Source of the DNA: a virus
Length of the DNA: 55,825 nt
Direction: 5' to 3' (one strand)
Virus record (IMG/VR): IMGVR_UViG_3300007512_002194
Span: 1-55,825 of that record
A program made the translations under genes and the position numbers. Under the pieces are notes generated by a model. That model was not told the DNA's origin, did not search any database, and worked only from the letters and a program-made list of their open reading frames with translations. Numbering within the stretch: position 1 is the stretch's first letter; the number at the start of each line of letters is the position of its first letter. Shown here one piece after another: positions 55,515 to 55,825 of the stretch.

Positions 55515-55825
55515 TTAATAGGGCTCTGCGAACCCTTTGTCTAATAGGAGATCATTTATATTTATGTCATCTAGGTAAATAATTCCTAAGTACCTGCCAT
55601 ATTTACCTTTTCTATCTTTAATAGAGTGAAATATGATTTTCTTATCAAGAATAAGTTCTCTTAAGAAGTCCCGTGCTTCTAATCCTTTTTCTCTTGAACT
55701 TCCTCTAAGCTCAGGAGTATCTATACCGTATAAGCGTACTTTTATTTCATAGGTTATTTTATAACCAAGATCGCATTTTAGTGTAATGCTATCTCCGTCA
55801 TAGACACCAGTAACAATGGCTTCAT
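55515..55825 (-). CDS. Staphylococcal-nuclease-like (SNase) protein, 5' end cut by the window edge
   Basis: About 103 residues visible, ending AEPY before TAA. VYDGDSITL opens the SNc domain, VRLYGIDTPELRGSSREKGL holds the Ca2+ Asp, the Arg and the Glu, KYGRYLGIIYLDD the second Arg. Thermonuclease-type DNase/RNase fold. The start lies beyond the window; the frame is open at the edge. Could degrade host DNA. Confidence 0.85.
   Translation of the reverse strand, partial: EAIVTGVYDGDSITLKCDLGYKITYEIKVRLYGIDTPELRGSSREKGLEARDFLRELILDKKIIFHSIKDRKGKYGRYLGIIYLDDININDLLLDKGFAEPY

Overview
The window looks like part of the genome of a large tailed double-stranded DNA phage. It is AT-rich and tightly packed, with start and stop codons that often overlap. 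It carries a phage replication and recombination set (primase-helicase, Pol III alpha, RecA, SSB, PhoH, class II ribonucleotide reductase), tail-fibre-like proteins, two tRNAs and many small unknown proteins. The host cannot be fixed from the sequence. The split DnaE intein sits at the site known from cyanobacterial DnaE, and an Hsp20 is present, so a cyanobacterial host is plausible. Heptose-type genes point to a Gram-negative host.

Layout. 14-3878 (+): a GT9-GT4 glycosyltransferase fusion, a sulfotransferase-like protein, a HAD phosphatase and small coiled-coil or zinc proteins, closed by a bidirectional terminator. From there nearly everything is on the minus strand. 3943-11569: tRNA-Ser(GCU), a C5-methyltransferase-like protein, a tail-fibre-like protein, a resolvase, ClpP, nucleases, a Dam-type methyltransferase and a cupin. 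11598-18730: primase-helicase, a PfkB sugar kinase, an IMPDH/GMP reductase, a Cas4-like exonuclease and a phosphoesterase. 18735-26943: Pol III alpha in three separate genes with structural genes between them. 26921-32120: a RING-like protein, RecA in two genes around a homing endonuclease, a membrane-anchored resolvase-like protein and an HldE-type nucleotidyltransferase (+). 32117-36298: ribonucleotide reductase with two inteins. 36307-40864: small proteins, SpoVG, PhoH and a kinase. 40946-45802: a ubiquitin-like conjugation cassette. 46433-55825: a secreted trypsin-like protease (+), an NTase-fold protein, a Lon ATPase without protease domain, a dCMP-type deaminase, uracil-DNA glycosylase, SSB, tRNA-Arg(UCU), Hsp20 and a truncated SNase.

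Three systems stand out. (1) Protein splicing: five intein parts or inteins lie in three DNA-metabolism enzymes. Pol III alpha is joined by a cyanobacterial-type split intein and also has a second, intein-less break. RecA is split by an intein whose N-part is only 14 residues, with a free-standing endonuclease between the halves. The reductase carries one intein whose +1 residue is the thiyl-radical cysteine. (2) A possible complete ubiquitin-like system: a small beta-grasp-like protein, a ThiF/E1, a JAMM peptidase with all metal ligands and a large protein with an E2-like HPH...IC motif; a RING-pattern protein is encoded about 13.5 kb away. (3) Scattered heptose-type genes: both halves of an HldE-like enzyme, a sugar phosphatase-like HAD protein and a heptosyltransferase-like domain.

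A tail-protein gene at 24894-25590 appears to need a +1 ribosomal frameshift at a UUU-UAA site, because its second half has no start codon. Non-coding stretches above about 100 bases are few (22747-22960, 50013-50240, 53241-53335, 55271-55514); they hold hairpins, short possible peptides or nothing I could identify.
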